Translations under genes and position numbers: made by a program
DNA from: CAZJJZ01 sp964546505
GTDB lineage: Bacteria > Patescibacteriota > Gracilibacteria > UBA1369
Direction: 5' to 3'
Length of the DNA: 37,785 bases
Assembly: GCA_964546505.1 (NCBI GenBank)
Contig: CAZJJZ010000013.1
Location: 1-37,785 of the forward strand
Notes under the pieces: model-generated
The model's database searches: none
The model's input: only the letters and a program-made list of their open reading frames with translations
What the model was told of the DNA's origin: nothing
Shown here: piece after piece, positions 16,700 to 24,040 of the stretch
Layout: every line of letters begins with the position of its first letter
Numbering within the stretch: the stretch's first letter is position 1

Positions 16700-18127
16700 A
16701 TGACGACAATTGTTAACGATTTGGATCTGGGTCAATTGATCAATTCCGAGCCAGATGATCTCAAAAAAGCTCCCTTTAGCCGTTTTGACAGTTTCAATTT
16801 TGAAGAATTTGAACTAGATGAGCAAACGGCACTGCTGAAAATGCGCTTTTCTGTCAGTAACGCCGTCGAAAAAATTGATTTTGAAGAAAAGATTCAATTT
16901 GACAATCAAGAAATTGATTGGCTGAGCGTGAATAGGGCGGCTTTGAAATTAGCATTGGAGAGTTATTTTTTGATGGCAGGAGTGAGTTATTACAAAGCCT
17001 ATTTACCGGCCAAGATCAATACTGGAAAGATCAACTTAAACTATGATCAGGCGGTTTACTGGAACAGAGTGTATCAGAGAGGTCTGGGTGAATTTTTCTT
17101 TCGTAACAAGATTGATTTTCGAGGATTGATTCAATTTCCAATTACTGCGGAAGATGGTTTTGGAGCTGTGGAAACTCATTTACAGGATAGATCATTTGTA
17201 CCAATTGGCGGTGGCAAAGATTCATTGGTGACGGCAGAAATTTTGCACGCTGCAGCTGAAGATTTTAGTTATTTCAGCTTGAGAGACGCTCTACCAATCC
17301 GAGAGACAGCTGCAGTATTGAATAAAAAACGCTTGATTATTGGCAGAGAAATTGCGCCAACTTTACTCAAATGCAATCAAGAAGGAGCCTTTAATGGCCA
17401 TGTTCCAATTACCGGCCAAATTTCTTTTTTACTGATTGTTACGGCAATTCTGTATGATTATCGCAATATTATTATGTCCTTGGAAAAGTCTGCTGATTTC
17501 GGACAATTGATGTTTTTGGAGGAGGATATTAATCACCAGTATTCTAAAAGCAATGAATTTGAAACAGATTTTGTGGCTTATATCAAAAAATACATTAGTC
17601 CGGATTTGAATTTCTTCAGTTTATTACGCGGCTTCTATGAACTAAAAATAGTGCAATTGTTCGTGGAATTCAGCAATTTCGCCAAATATGCGGGAATATT
17701 TACCAGCTGCAATGGTAATTTCAAACTCAACGCACAGGAAAAACCACCAAAATGGTGTTGCCATTGTCCCAAATGTGCTTTCATTTTTTTGGTTTTTGCC
17801 GCCTATTTAAACAAAGCTCAAATGATGGAAATATTTGGTCAAAACCTCTTTGAAAGAGAGGATTTGCTCGATTTATACAGAGAAATTTTGGGCTATAAGG
17901 ATTTCAAGCCTTTCGAATGCGTGGGTACACCAGAAGAGAGTTTAGTGGCAGCTTATTTGGCCTGGGAGAAGGGTGATTTTGCAGGAACTGCCTTTATGAA
18001 TATGTTGGAGAAAGAAATCTTGCCTGATTTGAAGAGTATCGACAAAATGGAAGAAGAAGTTTTGAAATTTCACAAATACCCTACATTACCTAATAAGTAC
18101 TGGAAAATACTTGAACAATACGTATGA
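16700..18127 (+). CDS. murL: UDP-MurNAc-L-Ala-L-Glu epimerase MurL
   Basis: MurL converts the terminal L-Glu of UDP-MurNAc-L-Ala-L-Glu to D-Glu in an ATP-dependent reaction, replacing the glutamate racemase route (established for Xanthomonas MurL with MurD2). The 475-residue protein has the family's PP-loop-like FVPIGGGKDSLVTAEIL, with GGGKDS at 170-175, the segment NGHVPITGQISFLL (232-245) and the cysteine cluster KWCCHCPKCAF with C353, C354, H355, C356 and C359, plus CNG at 337-339. The gene overlaps the MurD-like gene by 4 bp (ATGA), the expected partner. No racemase gene is in the window. Judged from motif memory together with synteny, this is a confident call. Confidence 0.88.
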   Translation: MTTIVNDLDLGQLINSEPDDLKKAPFSRFDSFNFEEFELDEQTALLKMRFSVSNAVEKIDFEEKIQFDNQEIDWLSVNRAALKLALESYFLMAGVSYYKAYLPAKINTGKINLNYDQAVYWNRVYQRGLGEFFFRNKIDFRGLIQFPITAEDGFGAVETHLQDRSFVPIGGGKDSLVTAEILHAAAEDFSYFSLRDALPIRETAAVLNKKRLIIGREIAPTLLKCNQEGAFNGHVPITGQISFLLIVTAILYDYRNIIMSLEKSADFGQLMFLEEDINHQYSKSNEFETDFVAYIKKYISPDLNFFSLLRGFYELKIVQLFVEFSNFAKYAGIFTSCNGNFKLNAQEKPPKWCCHCPKCAFIFLVFAAYLNKAQMMEIFGQNLFEREDLLDLYREILGYKDFKPFECVGTPEESLVAAYLAWEKGDFAGTAFMNMLEKEILPDLKSIDKMEEEVLKFHKYPTLPNKYWKILEQYV

Positions 18128-19521
18128 AAATAAAAGAATTGAATAATAAGAAGATCGTGATTTTGGGATTGGGCTTGGAAGGCCTAGCTGCTTTGCGCTG
18201 GATCCGGAAATATTTGCCTAATCAAATGATCGCTTTAGCCGATCAACACAGTTTAGATAAATTAAGTGAACAATTTCAGGAGGTCATCGCCAAAGATGGC
18301 AACCTGGTGTTACATTTGGGAACGAATTATTTAGACGCCATGGTGAATTATGAAGTGATTATCCGTTCGCCTGGTATCAATCCCCGCTTTTATGGCATTG
18401 AACACGCCTTGGAGAGGGGCGCGATCCTAACTTCCGGAAGTAAATTATTTTTTGATAATGTGAAAGGCAAAACTATAGCCATCACTGGCAGTAAGGGTAA
18501 AAGTACAACAGCTACTTTAATCTGTGAAATGCTCAAAGCTGGCGGTTTCAAGTCTTATTTAATTGGCAATATCGGTAATAGCGCATTGGATTACTTGGAG
18601 TATGACACGCCGGAAACCTATTTTGTGGTGGAAATGTCCAGCTATCAATTGGATGATTTTCGGGGAGCACCTGATGTGGCGGTATTTTTGAGTTTTTTCC
18701 CCGAGCATTTGGATTATCATCGTTCTGTAGAAAATTATTTTGAGGCTAAATCTCACCTCTTTCAATATCAAGGGCCAAATAGTTTGATGGTTTATAATGG
18801 CAATAATCATGTGATTGCAAAATTTGCTGAAAATGCCAAAGCTCGTAAAGTAGATTATCTAAACATGACGGAAAACAAAATACTCCCCCAGATCATGGAC
18901 AAAAAAACACCCTTCATTGAGCTTGATGATAATCTAGTCATCAAGAAAGCTGCGGTCAAAGTATTGGGTAATCATAATTTGGAAAATATTGTCTGCGCAG
19001 CCACAGTTGCGAAAGCTGTGGGCGTGCCAAATACCGCCATTTTGGAAGCGATTGAACATTTTGCCGGCTTGAGACATCGTTTGGAGTTAGTTGGAGAATA
19101 CAAGGGGATCAGTTTTTATGACGATGCCATTTCAACCACTCCAGAATCAACTATTGCCGCTATTGATTGTTTTGATAGTAGAATCGGTACATTAATTGTT
19201 GGAGGCTTGGATCGGGGTTATGATTTTGAAGAATTAGCCAGAAAAATTATTCATAATGAAATTGAGAATTTGATTTGCTTTCCCGGTTCCGGCGAAAAAA
19301 TCGCTCAAACTGTGCGAAAATTAGCCTTAGATGAACCAACAAAACAGCCAACAAAGGTCTTTTATGTACAGGATATGAAGGCGGCGGTAGAACAGGCTTA
19401 TCGTATAACCGCCAAAGGGAAAATCTGTTTACTTTCTACTGCTTCTCCCAGTTATAATCTCTTCAAGAATTTTGAGGAAAAAGGTGAAAAATTCGCTCAG
19501 TTCGTTAAACAAATGGCATGA
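18124..19521 (+). CDS. murD: Mur ligase, MurD2-like (UDP-MurNAc-L-Ala--L-glutamate ligase)
   Basis: A 465-residue Mur ligase with an N-terminal UDP-binding Rossmann domain (VILGLGLEGLAALRW, 12-26, and RSPGINP, 81-87), a central ATPase with P-loop TGSKGKSTT (121-129), FFPEHLDYHRSVENYFEAK containing the lysine expected to be carbamylated, and a C-terminal domain with LLSTASPSYNLFKNFEEKG. Compared with canonical MurD the P-loop has SK for TN, DSKATNP becomes DDAISTTP and the GGDGKSADF region becomes GGLDRGYDF, changing residues near the D-glutamate site (K319 and K348 in E. coli). With murL overlapping upstream, L-Glu specificity is inferred. It overlaps the next gene by ATGA. Confidence 0.85.
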   Translation: MKIKELNNKKIVILGLGLEGLAALRWIRKYLPNQMIALADQHSLDKLSEQFQEVIAKDGNLVLHLGTNYLDAMVNYEVIIRSPGINPRFYGIEHALERGAILTSGSKLFFDNVKGKTIAITGSKGKSTTATLICEMLKAGGFKSYLIGNIGNSALDYLEYDTPETYFVVEMSSYQLDDFRGAPDVAVFLSFFPEHLDYHRSVENYFEAKSHLFQYQGPNSLMVYNGNNHVIAKFAENAKARKVDYLNMTENKILPQIMDKKTPFIELDDNLVIKKAAVKVLGNHNLENIVCAATVAKAVGVPNTAILEAIEHFAGLRHRLELVGEYKGISFYDDAISTTPESTIAAIDCFDSRIGTLIVGGLDRGYDFEELARKIIHNEIENLICFPGSGEKIAQTVRKLALDEPTKQPTKVFYVQDMKAAVEQAYRITAKGKICLLSTASPSYNLFKNFEEKGEKFAQFVKQMA

Positions 19522-20240
19522 CCGAAAAACTGTTCTCCAAAAATAGCTTAATAATCTACTTCATTATCGCAGGAGTGTTGATTGGGGCATTATTGGCAGC
19601 GCAATTGAAAAGTTCCGTGGTTTCCAATTCGTATATTGTGGATGAAATCAATGCCCAGAAGGATTTATTAACTAGCTTTGATGAAGATAGAACGGTTTTG
19701 AAAAATAAAATTACCGCATTGAGAAATCAAATCGAAGCCAAAAGAACGGAATTGGCCAGTCAAGGAAATAGCACCACATTGAGCGAATTGGAGAGATTAA
19801 AAGCAGAGAATGATTTAGCGGTAGTCAGAGGTGAAGGTTTAGAGATAACACTGAGTGATGGGAACGTGAATAAGTACAAAGATGCAGGCACAATTCACGC
19901 TGCAGATTTACGCGACTTGATTAATGTTATTCGCACTACTAAAAGCAAAGCTATTGCTATTAATGGCCAAAGGGTGACCGTGAATACAACTATAAATACT
20001 GTTGGGAATGTCATTATGGTCAATAAATCACGTATTAATCAGCCATATGTCATTTCCGCCATTGGCGATCCACAATTAATCACCAGCAGACTTTCCGATT
20101 CCGATTCTTATCCTGATTTGTATCAAAGAATTAAAGACGAGAAAGTAGAATTTGACACCAAGAAGCTGAGCGATATGGTGATCAGCCCAGCTGATGTTGA
20201 GTATTCCTTAAAATTCACCAGTGAACAATCTAGTGGTTAA
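19518..20240 (+). CDS. DUF881 protein, first copy
   Basis: A 240-residue protein with one transmembrane helix (about 10-29), a coiled coil (about 43-93) and a C-terminal DUF881 domain: RGEGLEITLSDGN, HAADLRDLINVIR, AIAINGQRVTVNTTI and QPYVISAIGDPQLI. DUF881 members (YlxW/YlxX-like) often flank ftsQ and other division genes in Gram-positive bacteria; their biochemical role is unknown. Its place after murL and murD, with an ATGA overlap, supports a job in wall synthesis or division at the membrane. The 3' end overlaps the second DUF881 gene by 20 bp. Confidence 0.85.
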   Translation: MTEKLFSKNSLIIYFIIAGVLIGALLAAQLKSSVVSNSYIVDEINAQKDLLTSFDEDRTVLKNKITALRNQIEAKRTELASQGNSTTLSELERLKAENDLAVVRGEGLEITLSDGNVNKYKDAGTIHAADLRDLINVIRTTKSKAIAINGQRVTVNTTINTVGNVIMVNKSRINQPYVISAIGDPQLITSRLSDSDSYPDLYQRIKDEKVEFDTKKLSDMVISPADVEYSLKFTSEQSSG

Positions 20241-20868
20241 AAATTGGTTTTTTGGAGCAACAGGTATCTTGATGGGGTTATGGATAGCCTGGCAGTTGAA
20301 TGCCGTTGATCAGGCAAATTTAGCTTATAATCGAGAAAGTCGTTTAAGTATTTTTAAGGAAATTCAAATCGTCAAAAAAAGTAATCAAACTCTGAATGAA
20401 ACAGTAGTTGATTTGGAAAGGGAGCTGGCAAATTCCAATGACAAAGCGAAAGCATTGGAAAATTTAAAAAATGATATCAAGAAAAATCAGATAATTGCCG
20501 GCGAAGTGGCGGTACAGGGCGCCGGCGTAGAAGTTAGAATTGAACAGAATGTCGCTGCTTTATGGTTTACCGATGCGGTAAATGATTTATTTACGGCCGG
20601 CGCGGAAGTGATCAGCATTAATGGCATCAGATATGCTGGTGATTTTCAGGGTTTTGACAAGATGCCTAATGGAAAGATTTTGTTTGGCAGTGAAATTCTG
20701 ACTGAGCCTTACATAATACAAGCCATTGGTGATCAAGCCGTTTTAATGGATTCTTTAGAGCAAAAGGGTGGTTTTTTGGATAGAATTACGCTTTCTATCC
20801 CTGGTGTAAAGGTTAGCGGTAAAAAGGTTGATGAGATTAAGATCAACTCCTTACCTCTAGCGTATTAA
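20221..20868 (+). CDS. DUF881 protein, second copy
   Basis: A 215-residue protein, a diverged paralogue of the preceding one: an N-terminal transmembrane helix (about 8-26), a coiled coil (about 42-84), then GAGVEVRIEQN, NDLFTAGAEVISINGIR and EPYIIQAIGDQ. Two tandem DUF881 proteins suggest a heteromeric membrane complex, by analogy with their frequent pairing in other phyla. The start GTG at 20221 lies inside the preceding gene and gives a suitable membrane N-terminus. This appears to be the last gene of the operon; a short GC-rich inverted repeat at 20868-20880 follows but has no T-run. Confidence 0.8.
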   Translation: MNNLVVKNWFFGATGILMGLWIAWQLNAVDQANLAYNRESRLSIFKEIQIVKKSNQTLNETVVDLERELANSNDKAKALENLKNDIKKNQIIAGEVAVQGAGVEVRIEQNVAALWFTDAVNDLFTAGAEVISINGIRYAGDFQGFDKMPNGKILFGSEILTEPYIIQAIGDQAVLMDSLEQKGGFLDRITLSIPGVKVSGKKVDEIKINSLPLAY

Positions 20869-20937
20869 CCGGCGGCCGGTCTGATCCAACTGTGATATTA
20901 TGATGAAGTTGACTCACCCGCTTTCTAATACATCAAG

Positions 20938-21720
20938 CTAAAGACCTGGTGCTGATGGCAAAAGTAGCCAAAGTGGCTGCAAAAGGAACAAAATCACCAA
21001 TAAAATGAGGAAAATCCTCTTGATAACACGCTCTTCAGAGAGTCTTTTGGCAACTTGGCCAACTTCATTAATCTTAGCCTCCAAAGAGTTCTGCAATTGC
21101 TGATTGGAGCTTTCAAATTGGTCCAGCATCTTTTCCAGCTCTTGAGTTTTACTGGCCGACTCGGCCAGGGCTTTTTTGTAGTCAATCAAGGGAATAGACT
21201 CCTTCAAGAGCCCCTCGAGTTGTCCTACACGATAATTTGCCCCTTCTAGACGTTCTTGTTTTTGCTTGAGTTCTTCCTGAAGTTCCTCAAAAAGTTTCTT
21301 ATACACTGATATCTTTTCCTCCTCTACCTTACTAGAAAAGACTGTCGCAGCTTGATTGGCGGATTCACCAACCGAGTGCTGATCGAGTGAATGATTTGTT
21401 TCAGGCTCTGCGGATTGACGAGTACCCTGGTGATTGATCACTTCTTGCTCTGGGTGACGATATTCTTGAGTTTGATGTAACTGAACCAGATCGGCCGGTC
21501 TAAAGACCGAAAATTTATTAACTTCTTTGAGAGGAATAAAAATTCTACCAGCAATCTCCTGCTTGTTCAATTTCCCTGAATTTAGATAACGATCGATTGT
21601 ACGAACAGAAACCGCCAGGATTTCGGCTGCGGTTTTTCGATCGACTAGCTTAGCGTGTTGAGTATTTATCTCTTTGATCATTGTATCCGTAATCGTATGA
21701 TAGACATTGTCTATAGACAT
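20938..21720 (-). CDS. Tail-anchored membrane HTH DNA-binding protein
   Basis: A 260-residue protein in three parts: a MerR/excisionase-like helix-turn-helix (about 26-66, LVDRKTAAEILAVSVRTIDR, then a wing GRIFIPLKEVNKF), a linker rich in Gln, His and Glu followed by a long coiled coil (about 134-232), and a single C-terminal transmembrane helix (about 235-255) with almost nothing after it. The DNA-binding domain would therefore face the cytoplasm on a coiled-coil stalk. The family was not recognised beyond the HTH. The ATG at 21720 sits at the end of a 12-bp operator-like palindrome, so codons 1-13 may be regulatory DNA and the ATG at 21681 (start MIKEIN) is a good alternative. Autoregulation is strongly suggested by sites over its promoter. 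Confidence 0.75.
   Translation of the reverse strand: MSIDNVYHTITDTMIKEINTQHAKLVDRKTAAEILAVSVRTIDRYLNSGKLNKQEIAGRIFIPLKEVNKFSVFRPADLVQLHQTQEYRHPEQEVINHQGTRQSAEPETNHSLDQHSVGESANQAATVFSSKVEEEKISVYKKLFEELQEELKQKQERLEGANYRVGQLEGLLKESIPLIDYKKALAESASKTQELEKMLDQFESSNQQLQNSLEAKINEVGQVAKRLSEERVIKRIFLILLVILFLLQPLWLLLPSAPGL
21708..21719. promoter_or_regulatory. 12-bp palindrome TGTCTATAGACA at the start codon
   Basis: A perfect inverted repeat abutting the ATG at 21720 of the HTH gene; it would be codons 1-5 of the long reading. A further half-site follows at 21701-21705. Confidence 0.75.
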
Positions 21721-21735
21721 TCCCAGAAGCTTCTT

Positions 21736-21745
21736 GTCTATAGAC
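21736..21745. promoter_or_regulatory. 10-bp palindrome GTCTATAGAC at the predicted +1
   Basis: A perfect inverted repeat immediately downstream of the predicted transcription start (about 21746) of the HTH gene, an ideal place for a repressor. Confidence 0.7.
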
Positions 21746-21752
21746 TAGCCAT

Positions 21753-21781
21753 AGCATACATTGTACTCCTCTTACTTTCAA
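21753..21781 (-). promoter_or_regulatory. Promoter of the tail-anchored HTH gene
   Basis: On the minus strand TTGAAA (21781-21776), 17 bp and TATGCT (21758-21753) form a good promoter. Transcription should start near 21746, directly before the palindrome at 21745-21736, so a bound regulator would sit on the start site. Confidence 0.65.
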
Positions 21782-21837
21782 GCTCATTTGACACCCAGTT
21801 GACAATGTCTCTACATGTCTATAGTCACCTATAGCCA

Positions 21838-21851
21838 ATGTCTATAGACAT
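21838..21851. promoter_or_regulatory. 14-bp palindrome ATGTCTATAGACAT
   Basis: The longest perfect copy of the site, so probably closest to the consensus. It lies about 60 bp upstream of the HTH promoter's -35 box, with an imperfect copy at 21815-21827 beside it. Confidence 0.75.
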
Positions 21852-21975
21852 ACCTCTAAAGTAATTGACACTAGTAGACAACTCCTAAATCACCAAACAT
21901 GGCTCTTAAAGCACTTATTCTTCATTGCAGTTGTCTTGTAGACATAAGCTGTCGCGTCCTGTCTGTAGACAATTG

Positions 21976-21987
21976 TAGACATGTCTA
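21976..21987. promoter_or_regulatory. Everted 12-bp palindrome TAGACATGTCTA
   Basis: The same half-sites in the opposite arrangement (TAGACA-TGTCTA), on the dprA side of the field. Half-site order differs from the other palindromes, so the protein may bind half-sites singly or bridge them. Confidence 0.6.
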
Positions 21988-22169
21988 GTGGTGTCGTGTC
22001 GATGTCGATGTAGACAGGTGTGGACAGAATTTATAAAGCTTATTAGTTAGCGGAAAATGGGCTGACAGTTGTCGGTGGCTTGTCTGTTGCGCAAGTGTAT
22101 TTAAGTAAAAATTAAGGATAATTTAATGCGTCTCACTTAACATGCTACAGATATACAATAACGATTAAG

Positions 22170-23237
22170 ATGGAAAAGCATATAATTGGCTGGTGGCAGA
22201 TACCCTATATGTCACAAAGAAATTTAGCTATTTTGCAGGACAAATTTGGCGATTTTGCCACAGCTTGGAATATTGAAAACAAAGCGGAACTTTGGCGTGC
22301 AGGTCTGCCGCTTGCTTTGGTGGACGAGTTCTGGCGCATCAGACCGCAATTGGATCTGGACAAATTATACGCAGAACTGATTGAAAAAGGCGTAAAGATA
22401 ATTACTAAAAGCCATCCAGATTATCCACCACTACTAAAAGAGATCGATGACGCACCTTTTGCCCTGTTTGTGTTGGGTAATTTAAAGTTGGAAAAACCGG
22501 TATTGGCTGTTGTGGGAACCAGAAAGCCGAGCGATTACGGACTGGAAACCACCAGGGTGGCTGTGGAATGCGTCGCTCAGGCGGGAGTCCCGGTAATCAG
22601 TGGATTGGCATTCGGTATCGATGCTGCCGCTCATCAGACTTGCCTAAAAATGAATGCTCCAACTATTGGCGTTTTAGCAAGCGGCATTCTGGATATTACA
22701 CCCAGAGCGCATCAGGGCCTGGCCAGAGAAATTTTGGCAAAAAATGGAGCCATTATCAGTGAATATCCGCATACTTTGAGTGAACAAATACGCTATCGTT
22801 TCATAGAACGCAATCGACTAATCGCCGGGATAGCCAAAGTGACATTTGTGGCAGAGGCTCCAATTAAATCGGGGGCTATACACACTGCGGAATATGCTTT
22901 GGAAAGTGGCAGGACGGTAATTGCAGTGCCTGGAGAGTGGACAAGGCTCATGAGTCAAGGCTGCAATCGGTTAGTCAATCATGGGGCGAAAATTTTTGAG
23001 GATACCCAGGATTTGATTTTAGCCTTGGGAATAGCTAAAAAGCGGCAAAAATTGCCGAATCTGCAAATTACACACCGTTTAATTTGGGAAAAGATCAAAG
23101 CCGGGGCGAGATCGGCCGAAGAAGTATCTTTGAACAGTGGAATTAGTATTGCAGAAGCTACTCTTGGCTTAATTGATTTAGAAATTTTGGGTTTGTTGAA
23201 AAAGGATTTAACGGGCTGGGAAGTGATCGAAAAGTAA
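22170..23237 (+). CDS. dprA: DNA-processing protein DprA
   Basis: DprA binds incoming single-stranded DNA in the cytosol during transformation and loads RecA. The 355-residue protein has an N-terminal helical domain (1 to about 70), the DprA Rossmann fold with VVGTRKPSDYG (114-124), SGLAFGIDAAAH (144-155), GIL, a FIERNRLIAGI segment, SGAIHTAEYALESGRTVIAVPGE, and a C-terminal winged-helix-like region (about 295-350). A weak -10 box, TACAAT at 22154-22159, precedes the ATG at 22170. Its upstream region is the operator field shared with the divergent HTH gene, so competence may be under that regulator (inference). Confidence 0.95.
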   Translation: MEKHIIGWWQIPYMSQRNLAILQDKFGDFATAWNIENKAELWRAGLPLALVDEFWRIRPQLDLDKLYAELIEKGVKIITKSHPDYPPLLKEIDDAPFALFVLGNLKLEKPVLAVVGTRKPSDYGLETTRVAVECVAQAGVPVISGLAFGIDAAAHQTCLKMNAPTIGVLASGILDITPRAHQGLAREILAKNGAIISEYPHTLSEQIRYRFIERNRLIAGIAKVTFVAEAPIKSGAIHTAEYALESGRTVIAVPGEWTRLMSQGCNRLVNHGAKIFEDTQDLILALGIAKKRQKLPNLQITHRLIWEKIKAGARSAEEVSLNSGISIAEATLGLIDLEILGLLKKDLTGWEVIEK

Positions 23238-23257
23238 CGTTCCGGTAAATGCGATGT

Positions 23258-23299
23258 TGCCGATTTTTCCTCTGTTTATTTTATCTAATTAAATCGGCA
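23258..23299. other. Inverted repeat between convergent genes
   Basis: TGCCGATTT (23258-23266) and its exact complement AAATCGGCA (23291-23299) flank a 24-nt AT-rich loop, 21 bp after dprA. No T-run follows on either strand, so a role as an intrinsic terminator is only possible. Confidence 0.35.
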
Positions 23300-23351
23300 T
23301 AAGGGCAAAAAAGATAGTGTTGTCGAATATGCCGTGTTATATGATGTAAAT

Positions 23352-23999
23352 TTATCTTTTTCCTCTTCGCTCTTTCATTTTTCTNNNNNNNNNNNNNNGC
23401 ACTTCTGGCAAACTATCGTAATACTTTTTTTCAGCAACTATATATACAACATCATCTAATAATTGCAAAAAAGAGAGAAGATAATTTTGATCAATTTCAT
23501 ATTGAGTTGGTCTTTCATCTTTTACTTTATCTGGGATCCTTTTTTCCTCTTGCGGTATGCGGTCAAATTCTTCTTGAGATTTTATTGCATAAGCTCCTAT
23601 CTCTAGTTTTGCTCTTTGAAATTCCTCCAATCTTCTATTTCCATTATAACAAAGGAGCAGAGGGTGTTGACCTAAAATTTCTCTCAAAATATCAGACTCA
23701 TTATCATAGTACCGACCACCTTCTCTTGGACATGCTTTAGTAAATTTTTGATACGCTTGTATAGCTGCTTCCATAGAATTGAATGGGGATTGAAAAACAA
23801 CTATTGGAGGAATTTCACTTTCTCTACCAGCTTCTATTACACTTCTGACACTTCTGAATGTGTCACCGAAAAGATCTTTATCCCCACGTTTATGAGTTTT
23901 ATGTTCGGTAATCATAACACTTGCTGGATCAAGTGTTATAACATCTAAAGGATGAGTTTCTCTTCTTTCAAATTGATCAAAATTACCTGGTGTTTTCAT
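23352..23999 (-). CDS. Unknown protein with weak ParB/Srx-like features
   Basis: About 215 residues; the C-terminal end crosses the 14-N gap, so the frame after it (RKMKERRGKR and stop) is uncertain. The part around residues 52-85 reads FRSVRSVIEAGRES, EIPPIVVFQSP and NSMEAAIQAYQKF, and residues about 115-140 read LLCYNGNRRLEEFQRAKLEIG. An IPPIVV strand followed by a [DN]GNRRLxxFxRA helix resembles the ParB/Srx fold, in which the GxRR box binds nucleotide or DNA. This similarity is short and was judged by eye, so the gene is best called unknown. Base composition is more AT-rich than that of its neighbours, and the isolated position between dprA and pilB may point to an acquired gene. Confidence 0.45.
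   Translation of the reverse strand: MKTPGNFDQFERRETHPLDVITLDPASVMITEHKTHKRGDKDLFGDTFRSVRSVIEAGRESEIPPIVVFQSPFNSMEAAIQAYQKFTKACPREGGRYYDNESDILREILGQHPLLLCYNGNRRLEEFQRAKLEIGAYAIKSQEEFDRIPQEEKRIPDKVKDERPTQYEIDQNYLLSFLQLLDDVVYIVAEKKYYDSLPEVXXXXXRKMKERRGKR
23385..23398. other. Assembly gap (14 N)
   Basis: Fourteen unknown bases near the 3' end of the ParB-like gene. The length is not a multiple of three and is probably an estimate. Confidence 0.98.
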
Positions 24000-24040
24000 T
24001 ATTTACTGATAAAAAGATATTTATTTTAGATAACTCGTGA

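Larger units (their letters stand above)
21698..22025. promoter_or_regulatory. Operator-like field of GTCTA/TAGAC sites
   Basis: The pentamer GTCTA or its complement TAGAC occurs 14 times between 21701 and 22015: at 21701, 21709, 21714, 21736, 21741, 21817, 21840, 21845, 21875, 21939, 21966, 21976, 21983 and 22011. By chance about 0.6 is expected in this length. Several form head-to-head palindromes and others are single or degenerate half-sites. Spacing is irregular, which argues against CRISPR. The field fills most of the 449 bp between the HTH gene and dprA; the rest, 22026 to about 22150, holds no such sites. It is best read as a multi-site operator for the adjacent HTH protein. Confidence 0.75.

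Noticed and set aside
18124..19521. TGA read as glycine, as in Gracilibacteria and SR1
   Set aside because: TGA ends murL and the murD-like gene in ATGA overlaps and no conserved protein here needs TGA as sense, so code 11 fits.
20868..20880. GC-rich hairpin ACCGG-CGG-CCGGT after the second DUF881 gene as an intrinsic terminator
   Set aside because: The stem is 5 bp, the loop 3 nt and no T-run follows on either strand.
21698..22025. Repeat field as a CRISPR array
   Set aside because: The repeat unit is a 5-14 bp palindrome with irregular spacing and degenerate copies; there are no uniform repeats, spacers or cas genes.
21698..22169. Repeat field as a replication origin with iterons
   Set aside because: No DnaA-box-like TTATCCACA, no initiator gene and no AT-rich unwinding element next to it were seen. 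It cannot be fully excluded, but the neighbouring HTH gene explains it better.
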